Source: an uncultured Bacteroidota bacterium
Lineage (GTDB): Bacteria; Bacteroidota; Bacteroidia; JABEUT01
Length of the DNA: 43,315 nt
Direction of reading: 5' to 3'
Assembly (NCBI GenBank): GCA_903916255.1
Contig: CAIWVW010000033.1
Coordinates: 1 to 43,315, forward strand
This document shows positions 24,875-32,574 of this stretch, in pieces (the first letter of the stretch is position 1; each line of letters starts with the position of its first letter). A program made the position numbers and the translations under genes. The notes beneath the pieces were generated by a model, which searched no databases, was not told the origin of the DNA, and saw nothing but the letters and a program-made list of their open reading frames with translations.

Positions 24875-25360
24875 TTAAAGGCACTTAAAATAATCGAACG
24901 GCTCTTTGCAATCTCTACAGGTATATAGGGCTTTGCAGGGTGTCGAGCCAAAAAAACTTACCATATCCGTATTGGCAGAATGGCAACGCGGGCAATGCAC
25001 AACCTTTGGTTTATTGCTCACCAGGCTTTTATCGGGAGTAGATTCTTCAGGTGGTGCTATACCATAAATTTTCAATTTTTTACGGCCTTCTTCACTTATC
25101 CAATCGGTTGTCCATGCAGGAGAAATATTGGTTTTTATCGTGAAATTGGCTACTCCTTTTTCTTTCAGTTTGCTGCGAATATCTTCTTCAATAATATGGG
25201 TGGCAGGGCAGCCTGTGTAGGTAGGCGTAATGGTAACGGTAGTGCCTGCTGCATCCGTTTCAACATTTCTAATAATACCAAGGTCTCTGACACTTAACAC
25301 AGGAATTTCCGGGTCCATTACCTCATCGAGAAAACTCCAAATTTGTTCTTTTGTGTTCAT
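24875..25360 (-). CDS. paaD: Phenylacetyl-CoA epoxidase accessory protein PaaD (PaaJ)
   Basis: A 161-residue protein. The N-terminal MIP18/DUF59 domain (DEVMDPEIPVLSVRDLGIIR, then TPTYTGCPATHIIEEDI) is the iron-sulfur assembly fold. The C-terminal zinc-ribbon has four cysteines as CPRC and CRDC, spaced 24 residues apart, with FFGSTPCKALY between. This two-part build defines PaaD, which is needed for maturation of the phenylacetyl-CoA epoxidase. It is 160 nt downstream of paaC on the same strand. That gap contains a hairpin-repeat relic and a word repeat. The gene order C-D is conserved, but A, B and E are not in the window. Confidence 0.93.
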   Translation of the reverse strand: MNTKEQIWSFLDEVMDPEIPVLSVRDLGIIRNVETDAAGTTVTITPTYTGCPATHIIEEDIRSKLKEKGVANFTIKTNISPAWTTDWISEEGRKKLKIYGIAPPEESTPDKSLVSNKPKVVHCPRCHSANTDMVSFFGSTPCKALYTCRDCKEPFDYFKCL

Positions 25361-25401
25361 ACTTTTTTTTCACCACTTTCCTGTTCCTAATTACCAAGTT
25401 T

Positions 25402-25461
25402 TACGAAGCAATCGCTGCAAGTACAGCAATTAGGTAAGATTGCTTCGCAATGCTTTGCAAT
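25402..25461. repeat. Dispersed hairpin repeat, decayed copy
   Basis: ACGAAGCAATCG on the left and TAAGATTGCTTCG on the right are opposing arm fragments of the CGTCATTGCGAGG family. It lies between paaC and paaD. Confidence 0.65.
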
Positions 25462-25520
25462 AAAGATTGAACTCTATTATAAGGACGAATAACTAACTAA
25501 AATAACTTATAACTACTTGC

Positions 25521-26285
25521 TTACCATTTAGCCCCAGGATATGCCCGCTGCAAAAATTGCATATCGGCTAAAATATATCCAAGGTGTTCGGTGTGTTTCG
25601 CCTCCCTTCCGCCATTCATCATATAGGTTTCGGTTGGCAATTTCAATGCAGCGCCTTCTATCACACCTTTAATGGTATCATTCCATTTCCGGCGGATAAT
25701 TTTAAAATCGGGAATGATTTTTTCGTCCATTAATAATTTATCGCCGGGAAGCATTGCGAACAAATCATCTGTAAACATCCAGGCTTCATTTAAAGCATCC
25801 TGCACTTTTTGGTGGCTTTCTTCGGTGCCGTCGCCCAGGCGGGTTACCCAATCTGACGAATGGCGCAAGTGGTAGGTTACCTCCTTTATAGCCTTTTCGG
25901 CTATGGAGCGAATCCGTTCATCGGAACTGGATAACAATGCATCCTGCAAATGATAACTGAAAGCGGTAAACAAAAATTGCCTTACAATGGTAAACGCAAA
26001 ATCGCCGTTAGGCTGTTCCACCAAAAGGGAATTCTTGTAATCCATCACATCGCGCAAATAGGCCAAATCATCTTCTGTGCGGCCTTTTCCTTCCACTTCG
26101 CCGGCATAGGTTAAATACATGCGGGCTTGCCCGAGCAAATCAAGTGCAATATTGGTTAGCGCAATATCTTCTTCCAGAATTGGCCCATGCCCGCACCACT
26201 CCGATATGCGGTGGCCCAGCACAAGCGTAGTATCTCCCATCCAAAGAAGGTAATCGAACAGGGCTTTTTTAAAATTTTCATTCAT
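25521..26285 (-). CDS. paaC: 1,2-phenylacetyl-CoA epoxidase structural subunit PaaC
   Basis: A 254-residue ferritin-like subunit of the ring-epoxidising complex that acts on phenylacetyl-CoA. DTTLVLGHRISEWCGHGPILEEDIALTN-type opening (split here over two segments), then ALDLLGQARMYLTYAGE, are near the N-terminus. YHLRHSSDWVTRLGDGTEESH gives the second helix-pair motif and PGAKW the typical end. PaaC is catalytically silent and scaffolds PaaA. It has its own -7 box at 26290-26297, only 4 nt before the ATG. paaA and paaB are absent from both flanks, so the catabolic genes are dispersed in this genome. Confidence 0.95.
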   Translation of the reverse strand: MNENFKKALFDYLLWMGDTTLVLGHRISEWCGHGPILEEDIALTNIALDLLGQARMYLTYAGEVEGKGRTEDDLAYLRDVMDYKNSLLVEQPNGDFAFTIVRQFLFTAFSYHLQDALLSSSDERIRSIAEKAIKEVTYHLRHSSDWVTRLGDGTEESHQKVQDALNEAWMFTDDLFAMLPGDKLLMDEKIIPDFKIIRRKWNDTIKGVIEGAALKLPTETYMMNGGREAKHTEHLGYILADMQFLQRAYPGAKW

Positions 26286-26289
26286 GCCG

Positions 26290-26297
26290 CAAAGTTA
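26290..26297 (-). promoter_or_regulatory. -7 promoter box of paaC, 4 nt from the start codon
   Basis: TAACTTTG, then CGGC, then ATG on the minus strand: the same 4-nt spacing as asnB. Confidence 0.6.
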
Positions 26298-26312
26298 TTA
26301 TATATAGTTTAT

Positions 26313-27437
26313 TTATGGATGACTTAACTCACAAAACCAAAATCCCTCGGTTTTCGCACCCGAATTTGCTTTAATTTCCAATGGGCGGTATATTTTTTCT
26401 TTCACTACTACATTAATGGGCTTATTAAATATAGGCCCATTGAAACAAAAAGTATGGAATTCACCGTTTTCCCCGCATGGGTCAATAGTTGAAGGCAGGT
26501 TACTTATGAAATCCGAATCAAATAATGCGCCTACTTCGTTCTTCCCTAAATAGGCATCATTGGTGCAACAAAGTATGGTTTGAAAACCTTGGGCAATAAA
26601 GTCGTTTGCCAGTTGTTTTGTATCCATTTTCCACAACGGATAAACTCCTGTCATTCCCGCTTTTGCAAGGTTATTGTCGCGGTAAGCCCGTAAATCTTCC
26701 AGAAATATATCACCAAAAATAACATACGCTACCCCTGTTGATTTTTGTCCCAGTAAAAAGTCTTCCATTTTCTGCTCATATTCCTCATTGCTTCCTTCTT
26801 TAACATACATTTTAAAAAGCGGCAACCCAATGCTTGCAGCTTGCTCTTCTACCAGTTCTTCCCGCACCCCATGCATAGATACCCGCTTAAAGTTTTCATT
26901 CACGGTAGTAAATAAAGCAGTTACCTCATATTCCTTTTCAAGCAATACTTTATTCAGGGCAAAAGACGAATCTTTACCTCCACTCCAGCAGAAGATGGCC
27001 TTTTTTCGTTCCACCCTCTCCTCGCAGGAGGGGGCAGGGGGAGGCCTCTCAATGTAGCTACCGACTTTTTCAAGCGCTGTATCCAAATCCGATAAAACTT
27101 CCTCATTGGTAAATCTTAAAACGGTTAGCCCTTGTTCCTTTAGTACGCTCTCTCGTATTTTATCGCGTTTTCTTACCTCGTCCACCTCAAGCACATCCCC
27201 ATCCAGTTCAATGACAAGTTTTGCCTCATTACAATAAAATTCTGCAATAAAATTCGCAATCGGGTATTGTCTTCTGAATTTAAAACCACCTGCTTTACCA
27301 TTACTAATTACTTCCCAAAACAAAGTTTCTGCATGGGTGCTTTTCCTTCTTAGCTTTCGGGTTATATTAAAGGTTTCCCATTTAGAACCGTAATAAAAAG
27401 CGGCTTTACTTTTTTTGTTGTCAGATTTTCCTAGCAT
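26313..27437 (-). CDS. DUF559 nuclease-like domain fused to Dph6/DUF71 ATP-pyrophosphatase
   Basis: A 374-residue fusion. Residues about 25-128 are a DUF559 (Vsr/PD-(D/E)XK-like) domain: THAETLFWEVI, GFKFRRQYPIANFIAEFYC, LVIELDGDVL, VLRFTNEEVL. Residues 145-374 are a Dph6-type enzyme: the PP-loop SGGKDS at 152-157, MHGVREELVEEQA, GDIFLEDLRAYRD and DPCGENGEFHTF at 319-330. Diphthamide does not occur in bacteria, so the ligase part has some other amide-forming substrate. The linker RPPPAPSCEERV is the translation of a short palindromic repeat, and a related palindrome lies just upstream of the ATG. A GTG at 27014 could start a free-standing Dph6 protein. The fusion is clear in sequence; its benefit is unknown. 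Confidence 0.88.
   Translation of the reverse strand: MLGKSDNKKSKAAFYYGSKWETFNITRKLRRKSTHAETLFWEVISNGKAGGFKFRRQYPIANFIAEFYCNEAKLVIELDGDVLEVDEVRKRDKIRESVLKEQGLTVLRFTNEEVLSDLDTALEKVGSYIERPPPAPSCEERVERKKAIFCWSGGKDSSFALNKVLLEKEYEVTALFTTVNENFKRVSMHGVREELVEEQAASIGLPLFKMYVKEGSNEEYEQKMEDFLLGQKSTGVAYVIFGDIFLEDLRAYRDNNLAKAGMTGVYPLWKMDTKQLANDFIAQGFQTILCCTNDAYLGKNEVGALFDSDFISNLPSTIDPCGENGEFHTFCFNGPIFNKPINVVVKEKIYRPLEIKANSGAKTEGFWFCELSHP
27011..27050. repeat. Palindromic repeat forming the DUF559-Dph6 linker
   Basis: CACCCTCTCCTCGCAGGAG followed by a G-rich run, inside the coding region. It resembles 27469-27505 (CACC[CT]TCTCCTnnnAGGAG in both). Confidence 0.7.
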
Positions 27438-27468
27438 AGTGAGCGTGCTAATATACTATATAAACAGA

Positions 27469-27505
27469 CCTCACCCCACCTTCTCCTATGAGGAGAAGAG
27501 AAAAG
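27469..27505. repeat. Palindromic repeat upstream of the DUF559 start
   Basis: CTTCTCCTATGAGGAGAAG (27480-27498) is a palindromic stem preceded by CCTCACCCCAC. It lies about 40 bp before the fusion gene's ATG, so the DUF559 part sits between two related palindromes. Confidence 0.7.
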
Positions 27506-27544
27506 TCATGACCTTGTTACGCTTTCCTACTAAGAGAGAAATTT

Positions 27545-27565
27545 TTGCCAGTCGCGCTCCGACTA
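27545..27565 (-). repeat. Stop-codon repeat, copy 2
   Basis: On the minus strand TAGTCGGAGC to CTGGCAA, containing the stop codon of the outer-membrane protein gene. It differs from 21973-21993 at two positions. Confidence 0.75.
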
Positions 27566-28471
27566 CTCGTACTTATCCCTGCTTGATTTGCGGCCATAGC
27601 CGAGGCGCACTCCGAGGGTTAGCTTAATAACATTTATGTGCAACACATTGCTGAAAGCGGTTGTACTGGATGGTGTTGTAACGGTGCCGTTGCTAAGTGT
27701 CTGCGTTTCGGTTTCCTGCACCTGCCCGAAGTATTGGGTATGCAGCCAGCTGTCTTCCACGCCTATGATGATAGCTTTGTAGTAAATATTTATTCCGGCT
27801 GAAAAATTGACATTAAAATGTACATTATTGGAATCTTTAATATCATAAATGGCAACTGTATTAGTGCCTGAAGCATCTGTATTATTGTAGGTGGCATTTT
27901 CTCCGCCCGGCGCAGATAGGAATCCGTCAACCAAGCCATAAATGCCAATACCCATATCTTTGGTTGGGTTAAAATAAATAGCAGGGCCAAGTTTAAATCC
28001 GGTAAAAATAAAAGGGTTGGTGCCAACAACCATATTGTAATTTGCCCATTGCACATTGTCCCAGTTTAAGGGTATATATCCAAAATCGAAGCCATATTGC
28101 AAACCTATGCGGGCAATGGGTTTATTATCCGATTTTATCCTCCACAAAAAGGAGAACCCTTCATATTGTATGTCGAATCCGGTCTTGGCTCCAATGCCAT
28201 CCTGTCCTTTAAATGGTTTAGCAAGGTTGGTAAAATCATAATTTGTGCCGCCGGGGTTGGTAATGGCTTGCGCAAACTGCCCCTGTGGAAGAATAACACC
28301 CAATTTCACTGCATTGAAAATATCGTCGCCTGTGCGGTTCGTATCGTGCTCCGATTTAGTGTATGTATCCGGCTGCCCGTCTATTTTGCTGTTGATTTGG
28401 GCCGACAAAAGAAAAGGGGCCAACAAAAGAATTGGCAACGCAACTAAAAAACGGCTTTCTGACTTCCTCAC
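27563..28471 (-). CDS. Outer-membrane beta-barrel protein
   Basis: A 302-residue protein starting at GTG 28471. The signal peptide (RFLVALPILLLAPFLLSAQ) is followed by a barrel-like pattern of alternating hydrophobic strands ending in Gly/aromatic pairs (KTGFDIQYEGFSFLWRI, RIGLQYGFDFGYIPL, VNFSAGINIYYKAIIIGVED, VIKLTLGVRLGYG). The protein ends in RKSSRDKYE and not an aromatic strand end, which is unusual for a simple barrel. No substrate or named family is apparent. The stop codon falls in a repeat shared with paaG. Confidence 0.78.
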   Translation of the reverse strand: MRKSESRFLVALPILLLAPFLLSAQINSKIDGQPDTYTKSEHDTNRTGDDIFNAVKLGVILPQGQFAQAITNPGGTNYDFTNLAKPFKGQDGIGAKTGFDIQYEGFSFLWRIKSDNKPIARIGLQYGFDFGYIPLNWDNVQWANYNMVVGTNPFIFTGFKLGPAIYFNPTKDMGIGIYGLVDGFLSAPGGENATYNNTDASGTNTVAIYDIKDSNNVHFNVNFSAGINIYYKAIIIGVEDSWLHTQYFGQVQETETQTLSNGTVTTPSSTTAFSNVLHINVIKLTLGVRLGYGRKSSRDKYE

Positions 28472-28581
28472 AATGGTTTTATAATAATGTATGCTGAGTA
28501 ATACGTAATAAAGATAAAAAAGGTTTCCAAGCTATCGGGGATGTTTAAGACTTCTTACCATTTGACGCAAAATGTTCCAAT

Positions 28582-28666
28582 CGTCATGACGAGGCTCCGC
28601 AAAGCCATTTTACCACAAAAAGGACACCAATTGGGTGAGACTGCTTCGCGGAGCCTCGCAGTGACG
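28582..28666. repeat. Dispersed hairpin repeat, copy 3 (arms facing outward)
   Basis: The left arm starts CGTCATGACGAGGCTCCGC. The right arm, ending GAGCCTCGCAGTGACG, is its approximate reverse complement. It lies between divergently transcribed genes. Confidence 0.82.
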
Positions 28667-28757
28667 TTTGCAAGTTTAGGGGGTTAAAGTTTAAATACTC
28701 CAACCAATACACTCTAAAATATTTATGCTCCATTTTATCCGCACAAAGTTTATTTAG

Positions 28758-28765
28758 TATCTTTG
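28758..28765 (+). promoter_or_regulatory. -7 promoter box of the BatA-type gene, 7 nt from the start codon
   Basis: TATCTTTG, then TGCTTTG, then ATG. It favours the ATG at 28773 over an in-frame TTG at 28770. Confidence 0.62.
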
Positions 28766-28772
28766 TGCTTTG

Positions 28773-30830
28773 ATGAATTTCCTCTTTCCATCCTTCCTGT
28801 ATGCCTTGTCGGCCATCAGCATTCCAATTATAATTCATCTATTCAATTTCCGCAGGTACAAAAAAGTCTATTTTTCCAATGTCCGTTTCCTGAAGGAAGT
28901 GGTGCAGGAGTCGCATTCAAAAAGCAAGTTAAGGCAACTGCTGGTGCTTATTTGCCGTTGCCTTATAATAGCATTTTTAGTACTTGCTTTTGCGCAACCA
29001 TTCATTCCGGTAAAACAGGGTGTAACAACATCGGGCGCCAAAGCGGTAAGCATTTTTATAGATAATTCTTTCAGTATGATGAGCGTGAACCAAAACGGAA
29101 GCCTGTTGGATGATGCTAAAAACAAAGCCGAACAAATTGCCAAATCACTTAACCCGGCAGATAAGGTGCAGATGGTGGCGCAGGATTTCAGCGCGGTACA
29201 GGAACGCTGGCTGAACAAAGACGAATTTATCGACCAGTTGAAAGGATTGAAAGTATCGCCTGCATCGCGCACGCTGGGCGAAATTATGAACCGGCAGGAA
29301 GATAACCTGAACCATTCCGGTTGTCCGGTTAAAGAGGCTTTTGTAATCTCCGACTTTCAGAAATCGGTGGACGGTATGGCGAACTATAAGCCCGAAACAG
29401 GCATTTCAGAAGCGTTTGTGCCGGTAACTGCCGAAACAAAAAACAATATTTCGGTGGATAGTTGCTGGTTTAATACGCCTGAACATTTGCCGGGCAAAGC
29501 CGAACAACTTTTCGTAAAAATCACAAATTATTCTTCGGCGGAGGTGAAAGATAAACCCATTAAATTATTTGTGAATGGTCTGGAGAAAGCAACATCTTCA
29601 TTCAGTATGGCTGCAAATGCCACAACCACCATAACACTTTCGTATGTTCCCGATAAAACCATTTTGCAGCAAGGCGAACTGAAAATTGCTGACTACCCCA
29701 TTACATTCGACGACGATATTTATTTTTCTTACAAACTATCTATCGGCATACCTGTGCTTTGTATCCATCCGGATAGCATGAAGATGAATACATCGCTTAG
29801 CTACTTGTATGGCAAAGACTCGCTGTTTACTTTAACAGATGCTTCCTCCAATCATCTCGACTATTCCACCTTTCCGCTCTATCGTTTAATTATACTGGAT
29901 GAAGTGCCAGGCATTACCTCGGGCATGAGCAATGAACTGGTGCATTATTTAACCAAGGGTGGAGATTTGTTTATCATCCCTCCCACTTCGGGGATGGATA
30001 AAGATTCGTACAATAATTTTCTTGCTTCCATTAATTTTTCACAAATTGGCAGCATCGATACTACCCGCCTGAAAGTGGATAAGCTCAATTATGAAAGCCC
30101 TATTTATGCGGGAGTTTTCGAAAAGAAAGAACATGCCAATATGGATTTGCCGGTTGTCTTCAGGCACTACCGCATTTTGCATACTAATAAAGTATCGTAT
30201 GAAAACCTGATGAAACTCGACAATGGCGATGATATGCTGGATATGTTTCAATATAACGGCAGCCATGTTTATATGCTTACCGTTTCGCTGAACGATGCAT
30301 ACGGCAACTTCCGCAAACATGCCATATTCGTGCCTACCCTGTTTAATATAGGGCTGTATAGCATCCCCCAACAAACACTTTACTACACGCTTGGCAAGGA
30401 GCAACCCATTGAAGCACCCGATTTAAGTATGCCGGAAGGAAAAATGTTTAAGATTAAATCGCTGAGCGATACGTTCTATTTCCTGCCGGAGAAAAGGGTG
30501 GTAAATGACAAAACATTACTGTTCCTTCACAACCAGGTAAGCGCATCGGGCAACTTTAAACTAACCGCCGGAGACAGCCTTATTTCGGGCTACTCATTCA
30601 ACTACAACCGCAAAGAATCACAGATGAGTTTCCTTGCGCCAAGCGCACTCGATTCACTTTGCAAAAACGCCGGAGTGCAAAACTTTTCAGTTCTTCCTGC
30701 AAGCGGCGATACCCTACCTGCGCTATTGACAGAAGTAAACCGTGGAAAATTCTACTGGAAATATTGTATACTTTTAGCCTTATTGTTTTTAGCTACCGAG
30801 GAATGTTTACTAAGACTATGGAAGGAATAA
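28773..30830 (+). CDS. BatA/aerotolerance-type membrane protein with VWA-like region
   Basis: A 685-residue inner-membrane protein. The N-terminal 75 residues are the BatA domain: FLFPSFLYALSAISIPIIIHLFNFRR (across the first helix), then VRFLKEVVQESHSKSKLRQ and a second helix ending FAQPFIPV. Residues 85-230 resemble a von Willebrand A-like fold with the metal-site serines in SIFIDNSFSMMSVNQ. Residues 230-640 form a large extracytoplasmic region. A third hydrophobic helix close to the end (YCILLALLFLATEECLLRLW) anchors the tail. Relatives occur widely in Bacteroidota next to Bat or MoxR genes, though none is here. The dihydroorotase-like gene follows 37 nt later. Confidence 0.88.
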   Translation: MNFLFPSFLYALSAISIPIIIHLFNFRRYKKVYFSNVRFLKEVVQESHSKSKLRQLLVLICRCLIIAFLVLAFAQPFIPVKQGVTTSGAKAVSIFIDNSFSMMSVNQNGSLLDDAKNKAEQIAKSLNPADKVQMVAQDFSAVQERWLNKDEFIDQLKGLKVSPASRTLGEIMNRQEDNLNHSGCPVKEAFVISDFQKSVDGMANYKPETGISEAFVPVTAETKNNISVDSCWFNTPEHLPGKAEQLFVKITNYSSAEVKDKPIKLFVNGLEKATSSFSMAANATTTITLSYVPDKTILQQGELKIADYPITFDDDIYFSYKLSIGIPVLCIHPDSMKMNTSLSYLYGKDSLFTLTDASSNHLDYSTFPLYRLIILDEVPGITSGMSNELVHYLTKGGDLFIIPPTSGMDKDSYNNFLASINFSQIGSIDTTRLKVDKLNYESPIYAGVFEKKEHANMDLPVVFRHYRILHTNKVSYENLMKLDNGDDMLDMFQYNGSHVYMLTVSLNDAYGNFRKHAIFVPTLFNIGLYSIPQQTLYYTLGKEQPIEAPDLSMPEGKMFKIKSLSDTFYFLPEKRVVNDKTLLFLHNQVSASGNFKLTAGDSLISGYSFNYNRKESQMSFLAPSALDSLCKNAGVQNFSVLPASGDTLPALLTEVNRGKFYWKYCILLALLFLATEECLLRLWKE

Positions 30831-30867
30831 ACTTTATGAACTTTACGAACTTTATAAACTAACTACT

Positions 30868-32136
30868 ATGCAGCTGCTTATTAAATCTGCCAAAATTATT
30901 GACCCCAACTCCCCGTACAACGGAAAAGTTATGGATGTTTTAATAGAAAACGGAACCATAACGGATATAAAGGCAAAGATACCGGCGGCGGGAATTAAAA
31001 AGGTTATTGAAGCTGATGATTTGCATCTTTCGCCCGGCTGGTTTGATATGCAAGCCAACTTTTGCGACCCCGGTTTCGAATACAAAGAAGATATTGCTTC
31101 GGGAAGTAAAGCGGCTGCAGCAGGAGGTTTTACAGGAGTAGCCATCGTTCCATCTACAAACCCACCGCTTCATTCCAAAACACAAATAGAATACATAGTT
31201 AATAAAACAGCGGGCCAAATTGTGGACCTGCACCAGATAGGCTCTATATCCCACAAATTAGAAGGCAAGGACCTTTCGGAAATGTATGACATGAAACTCT
31301 CCGGTGCCATAGCTTTTACAGACGATACACACCCTGTTATGAGCGCCGGATTATTGCACAGGGCTTTACTTTATACCAAAAGTTTCGGAGGATTAATAAT
31401 GAGCCGCTGCAATGATACATCACTCGCCACAGGCCTCTGTGTGAATGAAGGAAAAGTAAGCGTAATGCTTGGCCTGAAAGGTGAGCCAAGCATAGCCGAG
31501 GAAATAATGGTAACCCGCGAACTCTTTATAGCTGAATATGCGGAAGCAAAATTGCACATTACCTCCATCTCTACCGAAGGAAGCGTGAACTTAATTCGGA
31601 ACGCGAAAAAGAAAGGCATACCGATTACAACATCTGTAAATGCTTATAACCTTGCCTTTGAAGATACCGAATTGCTTGGGTGGAATACCGACTTCAAGGT
31701 ATCGCCGCCATTGCGGGGCAAGAGTGATATAAAAGCGCTGCAAAAAGGGCTTTCCGACGGCACCATTGATATAATTTGCTCCGACCACAGGCCCGAGGAC
31801 GAAGAAAATAAAAAACTGGAATTTGACCTGGCAACCCCCGGAATGCTGGGTTTGCAAACCATGTATTCGCTGGTAAATATGCACAGCGGGCTTACACAGG
31901 CAGAAATAATAGCGAAAATAGCCATTAATCCGCGCAAGGTACTGGGGCTTGAAATTCCAACTATAGATAAGGGTTCCATGGCTAATATAACACTGTTTTC
32001 TCCATCTACGGAATGGGTGCTGGAAAAAAAGGATATTGCTTCACAATCCTATAACACACCCCTGCTGAATAAAAAACTAAAAGGAAGGGCTTTGGGTATA
32101 ATAAACCACGATTTATACTCTTCTGGCAGTATCTAA
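30868..32136 (+). CDS. Dihydroorotase homologue lacking key metal ligands
   Basis: A 422-residue amidohydrolase-fold protein closest to type I dihydroorotases, which close the pyrimidine ring. The usual HxH metal motif after the first strand is QAN at residues 62-64 (FDMQANFCDPG). The HCED histidine is R180 in SRCNDTSL. H230 (KLHITSIST) and D306 (CSDHRP) remain, so about three of five metal ligands are lost. It could be a non-catalytic partner of aspartate transcarbamoylase, as known for some pseudo-dihydroorotases, and a genuine PyrC would then be elsewhere. The leader holds a word repeat of GAACTTTA type. The fold is certain; dihydroorotase activity is doubtful. Confidence 0.88.
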   Translation: MQLLIKSAKIIDPNSPYNGKVMDVLIENGTITDIKAKIPAAGIKKVIEADDLHLSPGWFDMQANFCDPGFEYKEDIASGSKAAAAGGFTGVAIVPSTNPPLHSKTQIEYIVNKTAGQIVDLHQIGSISHKLEGKDLSEMYDMKLSGAIAFTDDTHPVMSAGLLHRALLYTKSFGGLIMSRCNDTSLATGLCVNEGKVSVMLGLKGEPSIAEEIMVTRELFIAEYAEAKLHITSISTEGSVNLIRNAKKKGIPITTSVNAYNLAFEDTELLGWNTDFKVSPPLRGKSDIKALQKGLSDGTIDIICSDHRPEDEENKKLEFDLATPGMLGLQTMYSLVNMHSGLTQAEIIAKIAINPRKVLGLEIPTIDKGSMANITLFSPSTEWVLEKKDIASQSYNTPLLNKKLKGRALGIINHDLYSSGSI

Positions 32137-32253
32137 ACTATTGAAAAATAGGCGAAAGGGCATTTTGTGTAACTTCCTGATGAAAGTCTCCGTAGAAATA
32201 AGAGACTAAACTCTCCAAATTACCATTATTGAAGCAAAACAACCCCGAAGCCT

Positions 32254-32397
32254 ATGAAAACTAACCTCGTTAAATTCCTCGTTCTTGCAACGCTCGCTAT
32301 TTTATTACTCGGTTCCTGCGCATCCGGCCACCGGAGTTGCGAAGCTTATGCCGATTCCCATTACAAGGGCGGTATATTTGCCTCTGCCAGATGGTAA
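32254..32397 (+). CDS. Very small lipoprotein A (47 residues)
   Basis: A short open frame with a good lipoprotein signal: MKTNLVKFLVLATLAI, then LLLGSC, a lipobox whose Cys21 would be lipidated. The mature part is only 27 residues: CASGHRSCEAYADSHYKGG followed by IFASARW. It shares the pattern C-x-AY-x-D with the next small protein, also about 10 residues after the lipid cysteine, so the two are probably paralogues. Coordinates and lipobox are seen directly. No function is known. It lies 117 nt after the dihydroorotase-like gene in the same direction. Confidence 0.7.
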   Translation: MKTNLVKFLVLATLAILLLGSCASGHRSCEAYADSHYKGGIFASARW

Positions 32398-32526
32398 CAG
32401 CCCTAAGTTATTAACGGCAACAGGGAAACTCATATTGCTGATTTTCAGTAAGTATTTATAATTACTACTATTGAGTGTTATTGGCATAGCTCATAACTAT
32501 TTTCACCTGATATATTTAAAATAGTG

Positions 32527-32534
32527 TAGATTTG
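32527..32534 (+). promoter_or_regulatory. -7 promoter box of the second small lipoprotein
   Basis: TAGATTTG fits TAnnTTTG and lies 40 nt before the ATG at 32575. Confidence 0.5.
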
Positions 32535-32574
32535 CCATGTACAAGATTATAATATCAATTTCATACTCCGCTTA

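Noticed and set aside
21991-26285. A complete paa operon
   Set aside because: Only paaG, paaD and paaC are present; paaA, paaB and paaE are missing and the genes do not form one transcript.
26313-27437. Possible restriction-modification system because of the nuclease-like domain
   Set aside because: No DNA methyltransferase is adjacent; the nearest methyltransferase (37477-38262) is a small-molecule type.
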